In this document: piece by piece, positions 27,301-47,558 of the stretch
Layout of the letters: the number at the start of each line of letters is the position of its first letter
Numbering within the stretch: the stretch's first letter is position 1
Translations under genes and position numbers: made by a program
Notes under the pieces: model-generated
The model's input: only the letters and a program-made list of their open reading frames with translations
What the model was told of the DNA's origin: nothing
The model's database searches: none
Source of the DNA: Streptomyces rapamycinicus NRRL 5491
Lineage (GTDB): Bacteria; Actinomycetota; Actinomycetes; Streptomycetales; Streptomycetaceae
Direction: 5' to 3'
Assembly: GCF_024298965.1 (NCBI RefSeq)
Contig: NZ_CP085193.1
Span: 12,214,001 to 12,278,000, forward strand
Length of the DNA stretch: 64,000 nt

Positions 27301-27668
27301 CCGGCGCTCCGCCCGTCGATGCAGGCTTCAGCCGCTGCCTCCGCATGGATGGCTGCCACCTCGGCGGCGATGGCACGCCCCTCGGCCAGCTCCTCCACCT
27401 GCCCTGCGCGGGCCTCCAGCTCGCTCAGGCGCGCGGCACGAGCAGGTACACGCTCGATTGCCACCGTGAGCGCCCACCGCCGTAGGAACCGGCGCATGGG
27501 GGCCGCGTCGACCTGGCTGCGGGCCGCCTCCACCGCAGCCGTCCGCTCGGCGTCGAACGCGGCCACCTGGTTCGGGGCGATCTGCACCAGAGCCGCGCGC
27601 AGGTCCTCCGCCGTGGTCTTGGGCTGCGGGATCAGGGGCCCGTGTCCGTCCGCTGCTGTTTCGCTCAT
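27297..27668 (-). CDS. DUF6247-like protein
   Basis: A 123-residue helical protein. The core RAALVQIAPNQVAAFDAERT and RFLRRWALTVAIERVPAR resembles the DUF6247 family of small actinobacterial proteins often found beside RelE-like genes. It overlaps both neighbours by ATGA. An antitoxin or adaptor role is inference from position. Confidence 0.6.
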   Translation of the reverse strand: MSETAADGHGPLIPQPKTTAEDLRAALVQIAPNQVAAFDAERTAAVEAARSQVDAAPMRRFLRRWALTVAIERVPARAARLSELEARAGQVEELAEGRAIAAEVAAIHAEAAAEACIDGRSAG

Positions 27669-28072
27669 GCCGCCACGCTCCCTGTGCCCCCGGAGGGAGC
27701 TGCGGTGATCCGCAGCGCGACACGCCCCTCGGCGTACTCCCGCAGCAGTACCTCACACAGCAGCCCGAACCCAGGGTCGCCTCCTCGGCGGTCCCGCTCC
27801 TGCCTCTTCCACCTGTTCTCTGCTCTCTCACACACGTTTTCGTCGAGGTAGGCGCGGCATCCGCCCCGTTCCGCCGTGCCGAATGTGCTGCCGGCCGGAA
27901 CGGGTGCGTCGAGCGCCCCTTCGGCGTATGCCGTCAGGAGCGCCTCGAGGACCCGCGAGCGGGCACGGGCCATGCCGTCGTCCTCGGCGCGCTTTTTCAC
28001 CTGGCCCTTCCACAGGTCCGTGTCCATCCAGACCAGGCGGCCAGGGCGCGCCGTGCTGTCGGCGGCTCTCAC
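27665..28072 (-). CDS. tandem ribbon-helix-helix-like DNA-binding protein
   Basis: A 135-residue protein. Two segments look like successive ribbon-helix-helix units: VWMDTDLWKGQVKKRAEDDG...RVLEALLTAYAEG (residues about 14-54) and AYLDENVCERAENRWKRQER...LLCEVLLREYAEG (about 74-120). A short strand is followed in each by two helices ending in the same LLxxYAEG. RHH proteins normally dimerise; a tandem pair would be an intramolecular dimer. It heads the three-gene operon, and a perfect palindrome lies 45 bases upstream, consistent with autorepression. Confidence 0.6.
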   Translation of the reverse strand: MRAADSTARPGRLVWMDTDLWKGQVKKRAEDDGMARARSRVLEALLTAYAEGALDAPVPAGSTFGTAERGGCRAYLDENVCERAENRWKRQERDRRGGDPGFGLLCEVLLREYAEGRVALRITAAPSGGTGSVAA

Positions 28073-28116
28073 ATCTCCTCCATCGGGCGCCGTTAACGGT
28101 GATCCACCCGAACAAG

Positions 28117-28137
28117 ACTAGACTTTCAAAGTCTAGT
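28117..28137 (+). promoter_or_regulatory. perfect palindromic operator upstream of the toxin-antitoxin-like operon
   Basis: Ten-base arms ACTAGACTTT (28117-28126) and AAAGTCTAGT (28128-28137) flank a single central C. It is AT-richer than its surroundings and sits 45 bases before the first gene (start 28072, minus strand). Likely bound by the ribbon-helix-helix protein encoded there. Confidence 0.7.
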
Positions 28138-28705
28138 ATTCAACGCTCCGGGCCGCCTTGCTGGTCCGGCCTCGCTCGACCCGTGCTCATCCTGCTCGGC
28201 CTCGGCCGGGGGGCCATCGTCATGATGTCCATTCAGCTCGGAACCGACGGTATCGAGCCCACCGGGCGCGGGCGTGGCTCAGGAGGTGCACCAAGCCTTC
28301 CACTGCTAAGCGGACGGGCGCCGTGTGTTCCTGACAAGGCGGACGAGGGCCACTTGGGCAGCGGGAACGGGGACCGCGCCGGCATCGCCACCGCGGACGC
28401 TCCAGCCCGTCCCCGGCGCTGTCGGCTTCCTTGTCGGCGATGGAGATTGATCGGGCACCGGAGTGCTTTTTGGTCAAGTCCTCGGAGGGGAAGGTAAAGC
28501 AGCCCCGGGTGCGGCTGCTGTTCCTCCTGCTGTCTCGCGAGCTCCATCTACCTGCGTTTTTGTCGTTATCTGATTAATCGTGAGATCTCTCACATTGCCA
28601 TCGCTTTACTCATCCATTGCCTCCCATGCTTCGATGGTGCCCATCGTTTCTTGATCGACACGGACACATCGGACGGCAGTCGTCGGCATACCACCGACGG
28701 GACGG
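28138..28705. other. intergenic region upstream of the NRPS
   Basis: About 570 bases without a credible gene. The last 150 bases are AT-rich for this genome and contain a short inverted repeat GTGAGA-TC-TCTCAC at 28580-28593 and the stretch CTGATTAATCG. This is the expected promoter zone for the NRPS operon; I could not fix a -35/-10 pair. Confidence 0.45.
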
Positions 28706-40146
<11,441 letters not shown>

Positions 40147-40150
<4 letters not shown>

Positions 40151-42054
40151 CCGCCACCGAGGACGCGACGTACGAGGCGGACAGCGCAGCACTCGACGAA
40201 CTGCCCGCAGGAGCACGGGTGGTGATCAGGCTTCCGGGCGGCCGCCGCCTCGCGGACATCCTGCTCGGCTGCTTCGACCGGGAGCTCGTCGCCGTCCCGC
40301 TCCACCCGCGGGCCGGGGACGCGGACCTCGCCGCCGGCGCCGCCCGGGTCGCCGCCGCGGCCGTCGTGGACGTCCACGGAGTCCGGCGCACCGGACGGCC
40401 CGACGCGCATCCGGCGCCCGGAGCCGCGACGCCCGGAGCCGCGACTCCGGGAGTCCCGGCGCTCATCATGTTCACCTCCGGCTCCACCGGTCCGCAGAAA
40501 GGGGTCGTGCTCAGCCGCCGGGCGGTTCTCGGCAACGCACGCCGCACAGCGGTCCTGCACGGCATCGCGCCGGACCGCCCGCACGGCACCTGCCTGCCGC
40601 TGTACCACTGCAACGCACTGGTCATGTCACTGCTCGGCACCCACCTCACCGGCACACCGCTCACGCTGTACCCCTCCTTCGACCCGGCCGGCTACTTCGC
40701 CGCGCTGGACGCCTCCGGCGCCAGGACGGCCTCCATCGTCCCGGCCCTGCTCGCGGACCTGGTCGAGGCCGCTCCCGCGTGGCCCGACGGACTGGATTAC
40801 CTGATCACCGCCGCGGCCCCGCTCACGGCCGACCTGGCCCGACGCTTCCACTCCCGCTACGGCGCGAGGCTGCGTCAGGGCTACGGCCTGACGGAGGCGG
40901 TCAACTTCAGCTTCACCATGCCGCTGCTCGACGACACCGACTTCCGCACCCACTACCTGGAGCGGACGCCCCCGGTGGGCGTACCACTGCCCGATACCGA
41001 ACTCCACCTGGAATCCGGCGAGGTCTGGATCCGAACCCCTGACCTGATGACCGGCTACTGGCAGGACCCGCGCAGCACCGCCGCCACCGTCACCGACGAC
41101 GGCTGGCTGCGCACCGGCGACCTGGGCGAACTCCGGGACGGACTCCTCGTCCTGCGGGGCCGGGCGGGCGAGCGCATCAACCGAGGAGGGGAGAAGCACC
41201 ACCCCCTCGACATCGAGCACGGCTGGCGCCGGGCGGGCCTCACCGGCCGGTTCGCGGCGGTCGCGGTAGACGAGCCCGCGCTCGGCGACGACGTCGCCCT
41301 CATCGCGACGGAACAGCCGGTGCCCGAGGTCCGTACCCTGTACGAGCGATCGCCGCTGCGGCCCGCGGTCGTCCAGTTCGGCGGATACCGGGCGACCGCC
41401 ACCGGAAAGCCGCAACGCCGGACGATGAGCCGGCCGTTGGCCGCCCGCCGCTTGGCGCCCGCACGGTACGACCGGCTGCTGCGCCACGCCGCGGCCACCG
41501 CACGCCACCTCCTGGCCTCCGGAACGGACGACCCGGCCCTGCGGTCCCTCGCCGAACACACCGCCGCCCGGCGCGCCGGGATCGGGAACGACACCGTCCT
41601 GGCCGCCTACGACTTCCTGCGTCAGCACTGGCACGCCCCCGACGACGCGGAACTCGCCCGTGCCAAGGCGTGGTGGCGCGCGACGCTACTCGCCGCGTGG
41701 CCGTTCTCGGTGCATGGGGAACTGGCCGCGGAACTGGCCGCCCGGCACGGCGTCGAGGCGGGGCCGGTGCCGTGGGGCGTTGAGACCCGCCTCGACGGCG
41801 GCGCACTGGTCCTCCTCCCGCACGGGCCCGCGCCGGATGGCCCCGCCGGGCCGCTGGGCCCGCTGCTGTCCTTCCTCGGTGTCCCCGGTAGCGGGGGAAC
41901 GGACCGCTGGAAGTGGCTGTCCCGGCAGCGGGACGGCGGCACATCCCTGACCGGCTGCTCGGTACTCCGCGCCGGGCGACACGACGCGGGCGGCGTGCTC
42001 TGGGCACGCCACCCCGGTTCCGGACCGAACGAGCACACGGGAGGGACAGGATGA
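40147..42054 (+). CDS. acyl-AMP ligase/acyl-CoA synthetase with extra C-terminal domain
   Basis: 635 residues from a TTG that overlaps the NRPS stop (TTGA). The AMP-binding core is clear: [16 protein letters not shown] near residue 110, [13 protein letters not shown] near 245, [10 protein letters not shown] near 320, [20 protein letters not shown], and a late ATGKPQR holding the catalytic-Lys position. After about residue 430 there is a 200-residue region ([20 protein letters not shown]...) I do not recognise. It probably activates the carboxylic acid that the NRPS N-terminal condensation domain attaches. No free acyl carrier protein is seen, so transfer may be as CoA ester or onto a carrier outside the window. 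Confidence 0.85.
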
Positions 42055-42818
42055 CGCAGCCCACCGAGACCACCGGCCGGATGAAGCGGTCGCCCGACCA
42101 CGAGGACGAGATCCTCGACGTCCGAGGCCACCGGGACCCCGACCGCAACCGGCTCACCCCGGTGGTGCAGCTGCCCCCGCAGACCGCCCTGACCGTCGTC
42201 GACGCCCTGTCCGGCCTGGTCCGGGCGGCCCACCGGGAGGAGGGGGAGCGCCCCGCGCCGACGGGCGAGCCGAAGCGGGCGCAGGTCTTCGAGGAGGGCG
42301 ACGTCTTCATGCTGGAGCCGCCCTTCCCGGGCTTCTTCGCCGACCGCTACCTCATGGACTTCTACGACACCGCGGCACGCGACATCTGTTCGCGCATGCA
42401 CCTGCACACCGGGCTGCGGTTCGTGCGGATGATGACCGGCCCGGACACCACGATCCGCGTCTCCAGCCTGTCGCCGATCACCGTCCGCCCCCCGACGGGC
42501 CACTTCGCACCGCTGTCATGCTTCGCCGACGACCTGCCCGGCACCCCTGACGGGGTGCGCCGCGAGCGGCACAACGTGATCGTGCCGCCCAACTCCTGGG
42601 TGGACATGCAGATACCGCGCGGAGTCTCACACCAGTTCAACGCGGCCGGTCCGAACGCGGTCATCGACTCGGTGCACCCGGAGGAGTCCATCGAGACCCT
42701 GCGGGAGGGGATGTCGGGCTACCGGATGATGGCGCAGACCATCTTCCTCGCCAAGGACAGGAGCCCCGCCGCCACCTGTGCCGACACCGGCGCGCCGGAG
42801 ACGACCCCGCCACGCTGA
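42051..42818 (+). CDS. cupin-fold protein of the NRPS operon
   Basis: 255 residues; ATG overlaps the ligase stop (ATGA). The middle shows a double-stranded beta-helix pattern: SRMHLHTGLRFVRMMTGPDT, SSLSPITVRPPTGHFAPLSC, then NVIVPPNSWVDMQIPRGVSH followed by QFNAAGPNAVIDSVHPEES. The His residues of MHLH and VSHQF could be metal ligands, as in cupin dioxygenases and isomerases. The N-terminal 60 residues are charged and probably disordered. Tight coupling suggests it tailors the peptide or its acyl precursor; the reaction is unknown. Confidence 0.65.
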   Translation: MTQPTETTGRMKRSPDHEDEILDVRGHRDPDRNRLTPVVQLPPQTALTVVDALSGLVRAAHREEGERPAPTGEPKRAQVFEEGDVFMLEPPFPGFFADRYLMDFYDTAARDICSRMHLHTGLRFVRMMTGPDTTIRVSSLSPITVRPPTGHFAPLSCFADDLPGTPDGVRRERHNVIVPPNSWVDMQIPRGVSHQFNAAGPNAVIDSVHPEESIETLREGMSGYRMMAQTIFLAKDRSPAATCADTGAPETTPPR

Positions 42819-42897
42819 GCCGTACCGGCCATGCCCCACGGCCGCCGGACCGGCCTCTCCGCCCCGACTTCGGCCGGTGGCAGCCCGAGCACCCGGC

Positions 42898-43028
42898 GGT
42901 GCGACCGCTGTCGTTCGCGGACGCCGCCGCGCACGGCGACCTGGTCGTCAACGCCGGTCCGGATGCCACCTCGCTGTCCGTGCTGGAGGCGGCCGGCGCC
43001 GCGAATCTGTCCGGCAAGGTGCTCTGGT
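42898..43028 (+). pseudogene. internal fragment of an NADPH-dependent F420 reductase-like gene
   Basis: The frame reads VRPLSFADAAAHGDLVVNAG followed by PDATSLSVLEAAGAANLSGKVL. This matches the middle of F420H2:NADP oxidoreductase-like proteins (usual form FAEAAAHGELVVNAT...GKVLVDVANPLDFS). Both the Rossmann start and the C-terminal half are missing; at about 43030 it joins a piece of a different gene. Confidence 0.6.
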
Positions 43029-43037
43029 CTGTCCCGG

Positions 43038-43212
43038 GCGTGGGCCAAGGACCTGGCCCGCCACGGTGTCCGCGTCAATTACATGTCGGTCGGCCCGATC
43101 GAGAGTCCGATCTACGACAAGACCGACCAGTCCGAGGAAGAATGCCAGGCCCACATCAAGGCGGTCACCGCCAACGTCCCGCTCGGCCGGTTCGGCACCG
43201 CCGACGGAGTCA
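43038..43212 (+). pseudogene. C-terminal fragment of a short-chain dehydrogenase gene
   Basis: In the frame starting at 43038 the sequence reads AWAKDLARHGVRVNYMSVGP followed by IESPIYDKTDQSEEECQAHI and ends RFGTADGVTDS. This is the substrate-loop and C-terminal part of a 3-oxoacyl-ACP-reductase-like SDR (usual NSLSVGPIESPIYGK...PLGRFGTPDEVA). The catalytic Tyr-x-x-x-Lys region and Rossmann fold are absent, and the last strand is missing. Confidence 0.65.
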
Positions 43213-43446
43213 CCGACTCCACGCGGGAGCCCGTTCGAGGTGAAGGGCGTGTCCGGCGGTCAGCGCCCGAGCCGCGTGCTCCGCTGTCACGCCGCTCAGT
43301 CCCGTCCCCAGCGACAGCGCGCGCAGGGAGAGAATTTGCGCGGCCATCATCGCGATGACCGGATCGCCGGAGGTGAGGTAGGACTCGCAGTTGGCATCGC
43401 CCAGATCGCCGGGACCGAGGCGGCGACCGCCGCGCACCTCCTTCAT
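43210..43446 (-). CDS. hypothetical small protein
   Basis: A 78-residue helical product (MKEVRGGRRLGPGDLGDANC, then TSGDPVIAMMAAQILSLRAL, ending HLERAPAWSR). Its ATG overlaps the stop of the 52-residue frame upstream (ATGA), and amino-acid use looks protein-like rather than random. I do not recognise it. It could be the C-terminal part of a larger broken gene. Confidence 0.35.
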   Translation of the reverse strand: MKEVRGGRRLGPGDLGDANCESYLTSGDPVIAMMAAQILSLRALSLGTGLSGVTAEHAARALTAGHALHLERAPAWSR

Positions 43447-43601
43447 AGGAGGACGTCGAGGGGCTGGGGGTCGCAGAAGACCGCGGGGTGTGGGCCGGCG
43501 GTTTCGATGAGGGATGGGACCCGGTGGGAGCCCCGTTCGCCGGTGAGCTGCGGGCTCGCTCCGCCCGGCACGGCCACCAGGGCACGGCCCGTCAGCGCCA
43601 T
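43443..43601 (-). CDS. hypothetical small protein
   Basis: A 52-residue frame starting MALTGRALVAVPGGASPQLT and ending FCDPQPLDVLL. The same frame is open further upstream with protein-like sequence (LAPGAVRGLSHWLGRP), so this may be the end of a gene truncated at its 5' side by the neighbouring luciferase-like gene. No family recognised. Confidence 0.3.
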   Translation of the reverse strand: MALTGRALVAVPGGASPQLTGERGSHRVPSLIETAGPHPAVFCDPQPLDVLL

Positions 43602-43667
43602 AGGACGTCCCAGCCAGTGCGAAAGGCCCCTGACCGCGCCCGGGGCGAGTCCGAGGGACTGGAATGA

Positions 43668-44855
43668 TCAGTCGGTCGCCAGGGATTTCGCCTCCTGCTC
43701 GGCGGCATGCTTGTCGCTCGCCGCCCGGAGTGCGGCCGCCTGACGAGCGTGCAGGTCGTCGTGGTGGCCGCGGGCCCATCGCTCGCTCGCCCGCAGTCGG
43801 GTGTTCTGGTTCTGGAAAACGGGCATGACGTGTTCGGCGAAGAGTTCGCATGAGCGCTTCGTCGCATCGAACCGCGCCCATTCGTTGCCCATGATCAGGT
43901 ACGTGCCGAAGCCGCCGTCGCTCATCTCCTGAAGCCGCCGGATCTGCTCGATCGCGTCGTCCGGCGTGCCGATCACACCGACTCCGCTGTCGACGACCCA
44001 CCGGATGCGCTCCTCAGTCGTGGTACCGGCGGGGGAGAACTGCGGGGATGCCGAGACGTTCTGCATGTAGTCGAACCACAGGTCGATACCATGACGGACG
44101 TCCTCGACCGCTCGCTCGCGCGTCTCGGCGATGTGCATGGGCCCCAGCAGCCGCCACGTCGAGCGCGGTGCCGCGGGCGCCCCGAACTCCCGGGCCCGTT
44201 CCTCGACGATGCGGCGGTGGCCCGCCAGCGCGTCGGTTCCACCCTGCATCGTCGCGGCGATCGACATGAGGGACAGCCCGTGCTTGCCCGCGATGCGAGG
44301 TCCGCTCGGTGACACCACCGCGGCGACGGCGACCTCGAAGTCCGAGTACGGCTTGAGCTGGACCATGGCGTCGTTCAAGGCGTACCGGCTGGTCTTGACC
44401 GAGATCGGCTCGTCGGAGTGGATCAGGTGCATGAGGACGTCGACGTCGAGTTCGAACGCGTCCCGTTGCTCCGACGGCTCGATACCGACCATCCGCGCAT
44501 CGGTGGGGAGAGCTCCAGGACCGAGGCCGTACATGGCGCGGCCGCGGGTGAGATGGTCGACGAAGATCATGCGCTCGGCGGCCCAGAGCGGATTGTGGTA
44601 CGGAAGGGAGAAGACGCCCGTACCGAGCTTGATGTGCCGTGTCTGCGGCGCGCAATGCGCGATCATCGTGATCGGATCGCCGATGAGCTCGCACCCGCAC
44701 GAGTGGTGCTCGCCGAACCACACCTCGTCGAAACCCAGCATGTCGTAGTGCTTGACGAGTTCCACGTCCCGCCTCAACGCCCATGTGGGGTTCTGGGTGT
44801 TGGGGAGGTGAAAAGGGGTGAGGAAGATGCCGAAGTTCATCCGACCAGCCATCAT
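43668..44855 (-). CDS. LLM-class flavin-dependent monooxygenase (luciferase-like)
   Basis: 395 residues from ATG 44855, 5 bases after GGGAGA. The bacterial-luciferase TIM-barrel pattern is clear: MNFGIFLTPFHLP, GFDEVWFGEHHS, TRHIKLGTGVFSLPYHNPLW, and VGVIGTPDDAIEQIRRLQEM near the C-terminus. It resembles limonene-1,2-monooxygenase-like members that take reduced FMN from a separate reductase; a flavin reductase gene lies in the divergent operon. Substrate unknown. A charged Arg/Ala/Glu-rich C-terminal tail (residues about 350-395) is longer than usual. Confidence 0.9.
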   Translation of the reverse strand: MMAGRMNFGIFLTPFHLPNTQNPTWALRRDVELVKHYDMLGFDEVWFGEHHSCGCELIGDPITMIAHCAPQTRHIKLGTGVFSLPYHNPLWAAERMIFVDHLTRGRAMYGLGPGALPTDARMVGIEPSEQRDAFELDVDVLMHLIHSDEPISVKTSRYALNDAMVQLKPYSDFEVAVAAVVSPSGPRIAGKHGLSLMSIAATMQGGTDALAGHRRIVEERAREFGAPAAPRSTWRLLGPMHIAETRERAVEDVRHGIDLWFDYMQNVSASPQFSPAGTTTEERIRWVVDSGVGVIGTPDDAIEQIRRLQEMSDGGFGTYLIMGNEWARFDATKRSCELFAEHVMPVFQNQNTRLRASERWARGHHDDLHARQAAALRAASDKHAAEQEAKSLATD

Positions 44856-45117
44856 GTCTCCCGCTCTCTCCATCGCGGCGGACCGCAGCGAACAGCGATG
44901 AGTGAATCTACTTCAATTTGAAAGCTAAGCGCGGTGTGCCGGATCGTCAATAACCATGCAGCATGCTCGGTACTTGTGATTGACGGCGCCCGGATCCACA
45001 CTTAACTTTGAGCTCGCTTAGGTTCAACCACGCGTCCTGGACGACCCCTGACGCCGACCGGTACCCGGGAGCCGCCGACGTCCGGCCGTCGGACGCCGTC
45101 GAGCGAGGGGAACCTTC
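44856..45117. promoter_or_regulatory. divergent promoter region of the flavin monooxygenase genes
   Basis: 260 bases between the LLM gene and the divergent operon, AT-richer than its surroundings. It contains a small palindrome TTCAA-T-TTGAA (44912-44922) and a GAGGGGAA ribosome site just before ATG 45118. No local regulator gene is recognised. Confidence 0.4.
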
Positions 45118-45450
45118 ATGTATGTCCAAGTCGACCTCCGGACACCAGCCGCCACTCCCGTCGAGCTACAGGAAATCGACGACTTCCGCGCCTTCAAACT
45201 CGTGGTCCTGAGCCCGGACGGACGCCCGGACGGCCTCGAAGACGCACTTCGGGACGTGGGCTCGATCGGCCCGGATGGGCACGCGTACCTGCGGATCGAC
45301 GCCGTCCGCCGGCTCGCCGGCAACACTGCCGAGGACCCGGCGTGGACGACAGCTTTCGACCAGATGATCGACTACGCGCGCTCCCGCGGGTGGGTCACCT
45401 GTGACGCCACGCTGCGCGCGCACCAAGAGCTGCGCCGAGGACCGGCGTGA
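45118..45450 (+). CDS. hypothetical protein of the flavin monooxygenase operon
   Basis: 110 residues starting MYVQVDLRTPAATPVELQEI; ATG 45118 is preceded by GAGGGGAA. Mixed alpha/beta, no motif recognised. Its stop overlaps the start of the flavin reductase gene, so the two are co-translated and probably work together. Confidence 0.75.
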   Translation: MYVQVDLRTPAATPVELQEIDDFRAFKLVVLSPDGRPDGLEDALRDVGSIGPDGHAYLRIDAVRRLAGNTAEDPAWTTAFDQMIDYARSRGWVTCDATLRAHQELRRGPA

Positions 45451-46016
45451 TGGCTCCCACCCCCACCCCGCCCTCCGTGGCGATGCCCCGGACCATTCCG
45501 CCACCCGACGATTTCCGCCGCGTCATCGGCCACTTCGCCAGCGGCGTCACCGTCGTCTCGACATGGCGGGACGGCCGGCCCTGCGGCACCACCGTCAGCG
45601 CGGTCAGCTCTCTGTCACTCGATCCACCGATGCTCCTGGTGTGCATGAACGAGCGGTCCGCCACGGCGCGGGCGATCAGCGCTTCGGGCCACTTCGCCGT
45701 GAACATCCTGCGCGAGGACCAGGCCGCGACCGCCGAACGGTTCGCACGCAAGGGCGACGACAAATTCGCGGGAGTGCCCATCTGCCGGGAGCCCGGCGGA
45801 CTGCCCTTGCTCGTGGGCGCTCTGGCCACCCTGGAGTGCCGGGTGGTGCGGGAAGTCGTGGGAGGTACGCATTCGGTGTTCCTGGCGGAGGTGGACCGGG
45901 CCCGCGCCCGCGCAGGGTCTCCACTCGCCTATTTCCGAGGCCGTCTCGGCAGCCTGGACGACGCGCTCTGGAGCCCCACACCGCAACGAGCGACCGCTCG
46001 GGAGGAGGACCGATGA
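45450..46016 (+). CDS. flavin reductase (HpaC/HsaB-like FMN reductase domain)
   Basis: About 188 residues from ATG 45450 (a GTG three bases earlier is also possible). The FMN-binding split-barrel signature is present: FRRVIGHFASGVTVVSTWRD, GTTVSAVSSLSLDPPMLLVC, and SGHFAVNILREDQ. Such proteins use NAD(P)H to supply free reduced flavin to a partner monooxygenase, here most likely the divergent luciferase-like enzyme. It overlaps the next gene by ATGA. Confidence 0.9.
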   Translation: MAPTPTPPSVAMPRTIPPPDDFRRVIGHFASGVTVVSTWRDGRPCGTTVSAVSSLSLDPPMLLVCMNERSATARAISASGHFAVNILREDQAATAERFARKGDDKFAGVPICREPGGLPLLVGALATLECRVVREVVGGTHSVFLAEVDRARARAGSPLAYFRGRLGSLDDALWSPTPQRATAREEDR

Positions 46017-46471
46017 GCACTGACCGAGTGACCGGCGGCATCGGCCCCGGCACGGCCGGAGCCGAAGTGCTGCGCCGTTTCATCGATGCCATCAACACCT
46101 GGGACTTCGATACGATCCGCGACATCCTGGACCCCGGCTGTGTCTTCGAGATGCCGTTCGCGCCCGGTGGCTTCCCCCGCCGTATCGAAGGGCGGGCCGC
46201 CACCGTGGAATTCCTCAGCCGTATGCCTGACTTCATCGAGCCGGAGAACCTTCACGATGTGACCATTCACACCTTCACCGACGATCCGGCGGAACTCCTG
46301 GCGCAGTACCGGAGCGCGACGCGGCTGCGGACCACGGGTGCGGAGTACGGCAACTCCTATCTGGTCCGGGCCCGGGTGCGGGACCGCCGACTCCAGCGCT
46401 TCGCCGAGTTCTACGACCCGGTCCCGCTCGTCGTGGCCATGGGAGGAACGGTACAAGTGCCCCCGGTGTAA
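46013..46471 (+). CDS. SnoaL/NTF2-like protein
   Basis: 152 residues from ATG 46013. The cone-shaped alpha+beta fold pattern of SnoaL-like proteins is visible: AEVLRRFIDAINTWDFDTIR, CVFEMPFAPGGFPRRIEGRA, and RDRRLQRFAEFYDPVPLVVA. Members act as cyclases, isomerases or hydrolases, or only bind ligands. Coupled to the flavin reductase, so it probably processes the same substrate. Confidence 0.82.
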   Translation: MSTDRVTGGIGPGTAGAEVLRRFIDAINTWDFDTIRDILDPGCVFEMPFAPGGFPRRIEGRAATVEFLSRMPDFIEPENLHDVTIHTFTDDPAELLAQYRSATRLRTTGAEYGNSYLVRARVRDRRLQRFAEFYDPVPLVVAMGGTVQVPPV

Positions 46472-46521
46472 CGACCGGTGCCTGCTGCCGCCGTACGGCC
46501 CTTCATCAGAAGTGAGGCTCC

Positions 46522-47358
46522 GTGACCGCATCACATCTTCCGGCGGCCGCCGTACCACTGGTCGTCGGTTCGTCGACGTTGCGGAACCGGCTGGTCGCCA
46601 CGGCCCACGCCAGCGGTTTCGTACGGGACGGGCTGCCGGTTGGTGGCGACGCCGAGTACTGGGGCCGTCTGGCAGCCGGTGGTGCGGCGCTGCTGGTCTG
46701 CGGTGGTACGACGGTGGCGCCGGAGTCCGCGCCGCGGCAGGGGAACATCCTCTCGCTCCATCGTCCGGAGGCGGTCCAGCCGCTGCGGCGGCGGGTGGAG
46801 GCCATGCATGCTGAAGGCGCGGTCGCCGTCTGTCAGCTCGTTCATCTTGGCCGGGAGACGCTCGGCGCGCAGTCGTACTACGCGCCGGTCGCTCCCGCGG
46901 CCGTGCGTTCTCCCCGTGAGCCGACGGCGCCGCGTGCTCTGCTCGGCAGCGAGGTCGACGAGGTGGTGGAGGCGTTCCGCGTATCGTCCGCCCACGCTCT
47001 GGAGGCGGGGTTCGACGGGATCGAATTGCACGCCGCTCACGGCTATCTGCTGGAGCAGTTCCTCTCGCCGCGGACGAACCCGCGCGGTGACGGGCTCGAG
47101 GTGCTGGGGCGGGTGATCGCGGCGGTTCGCGGGCTGTCGGCCGACGCGTTGCTGGGCATCCGTTTCAGCGTCGACGCCTCGGAGGACGTGGCGCTGACGC
47201 CGGACGAGCTGGCCGTCCTGCTGCCGGCCGTGGATCCGCTGGTCGACTACGTCAACGTCACCGTCGGGGTGCGGACCACCTATTCCGCAACGAGGACTGC
47301 CGGACGTTCGACCCGGTGCTGCTGTGTAGACGGAGCGTGGTCGGCGCCGTTGCCGTGA
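46522..47358 (+). pseudogene. NADH:flavin oxidoreductase (old yellow enzyme family), 3' truncated
   Basis: GTG 46522. The first 255 residues are good OYE-family sequence: QLVHLGRETLGAQSYYAPVA, REPTAPRALLGSEVDEVVEA, DGIELHAAHGYLLEQFLSPR and the strand DYVNVTVGVRTTY. After about 47285 the sequence no longer matches and runs into a stop, so the last third of the FMN barrel (and any iron-sulfur domain) is missing. The break lies just before the first copy of a 25-bp direct repeat (47336). Confidence 0.75.
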
Positions 47359-47360
47359 CC
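47336..47360 (+). repeat. 25-bp direct repeat, copy A
   Basis: Starts CGTGGTCGGCGCCGTTGCCG; the second copy is at 48132-48156 and matches at 23 of 25 positions. The two copies bracket an 0.8-kb segment that holds the secreted-protein gene and a long hairpin. Confidence 0.7.
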
Positions 47361-47558
47361 CTTCGCCGAACGGATCAACCATTCTCGTCGGGACGTGTCT
47401 TGAGGCAGGTGGAGCAACTCGTTGATGGCGGTGATCTCGAATCGAGACAGCGCCGCCGTCGAGAATCGAGGGTCAGGCGTGTGCGCTGTGAAGTGGGATG
47501 CGCAGTTGGCAGATCGTGCCCTTGGCCGGTGACAGCGATCGAGAGAACACGGTGCCAG

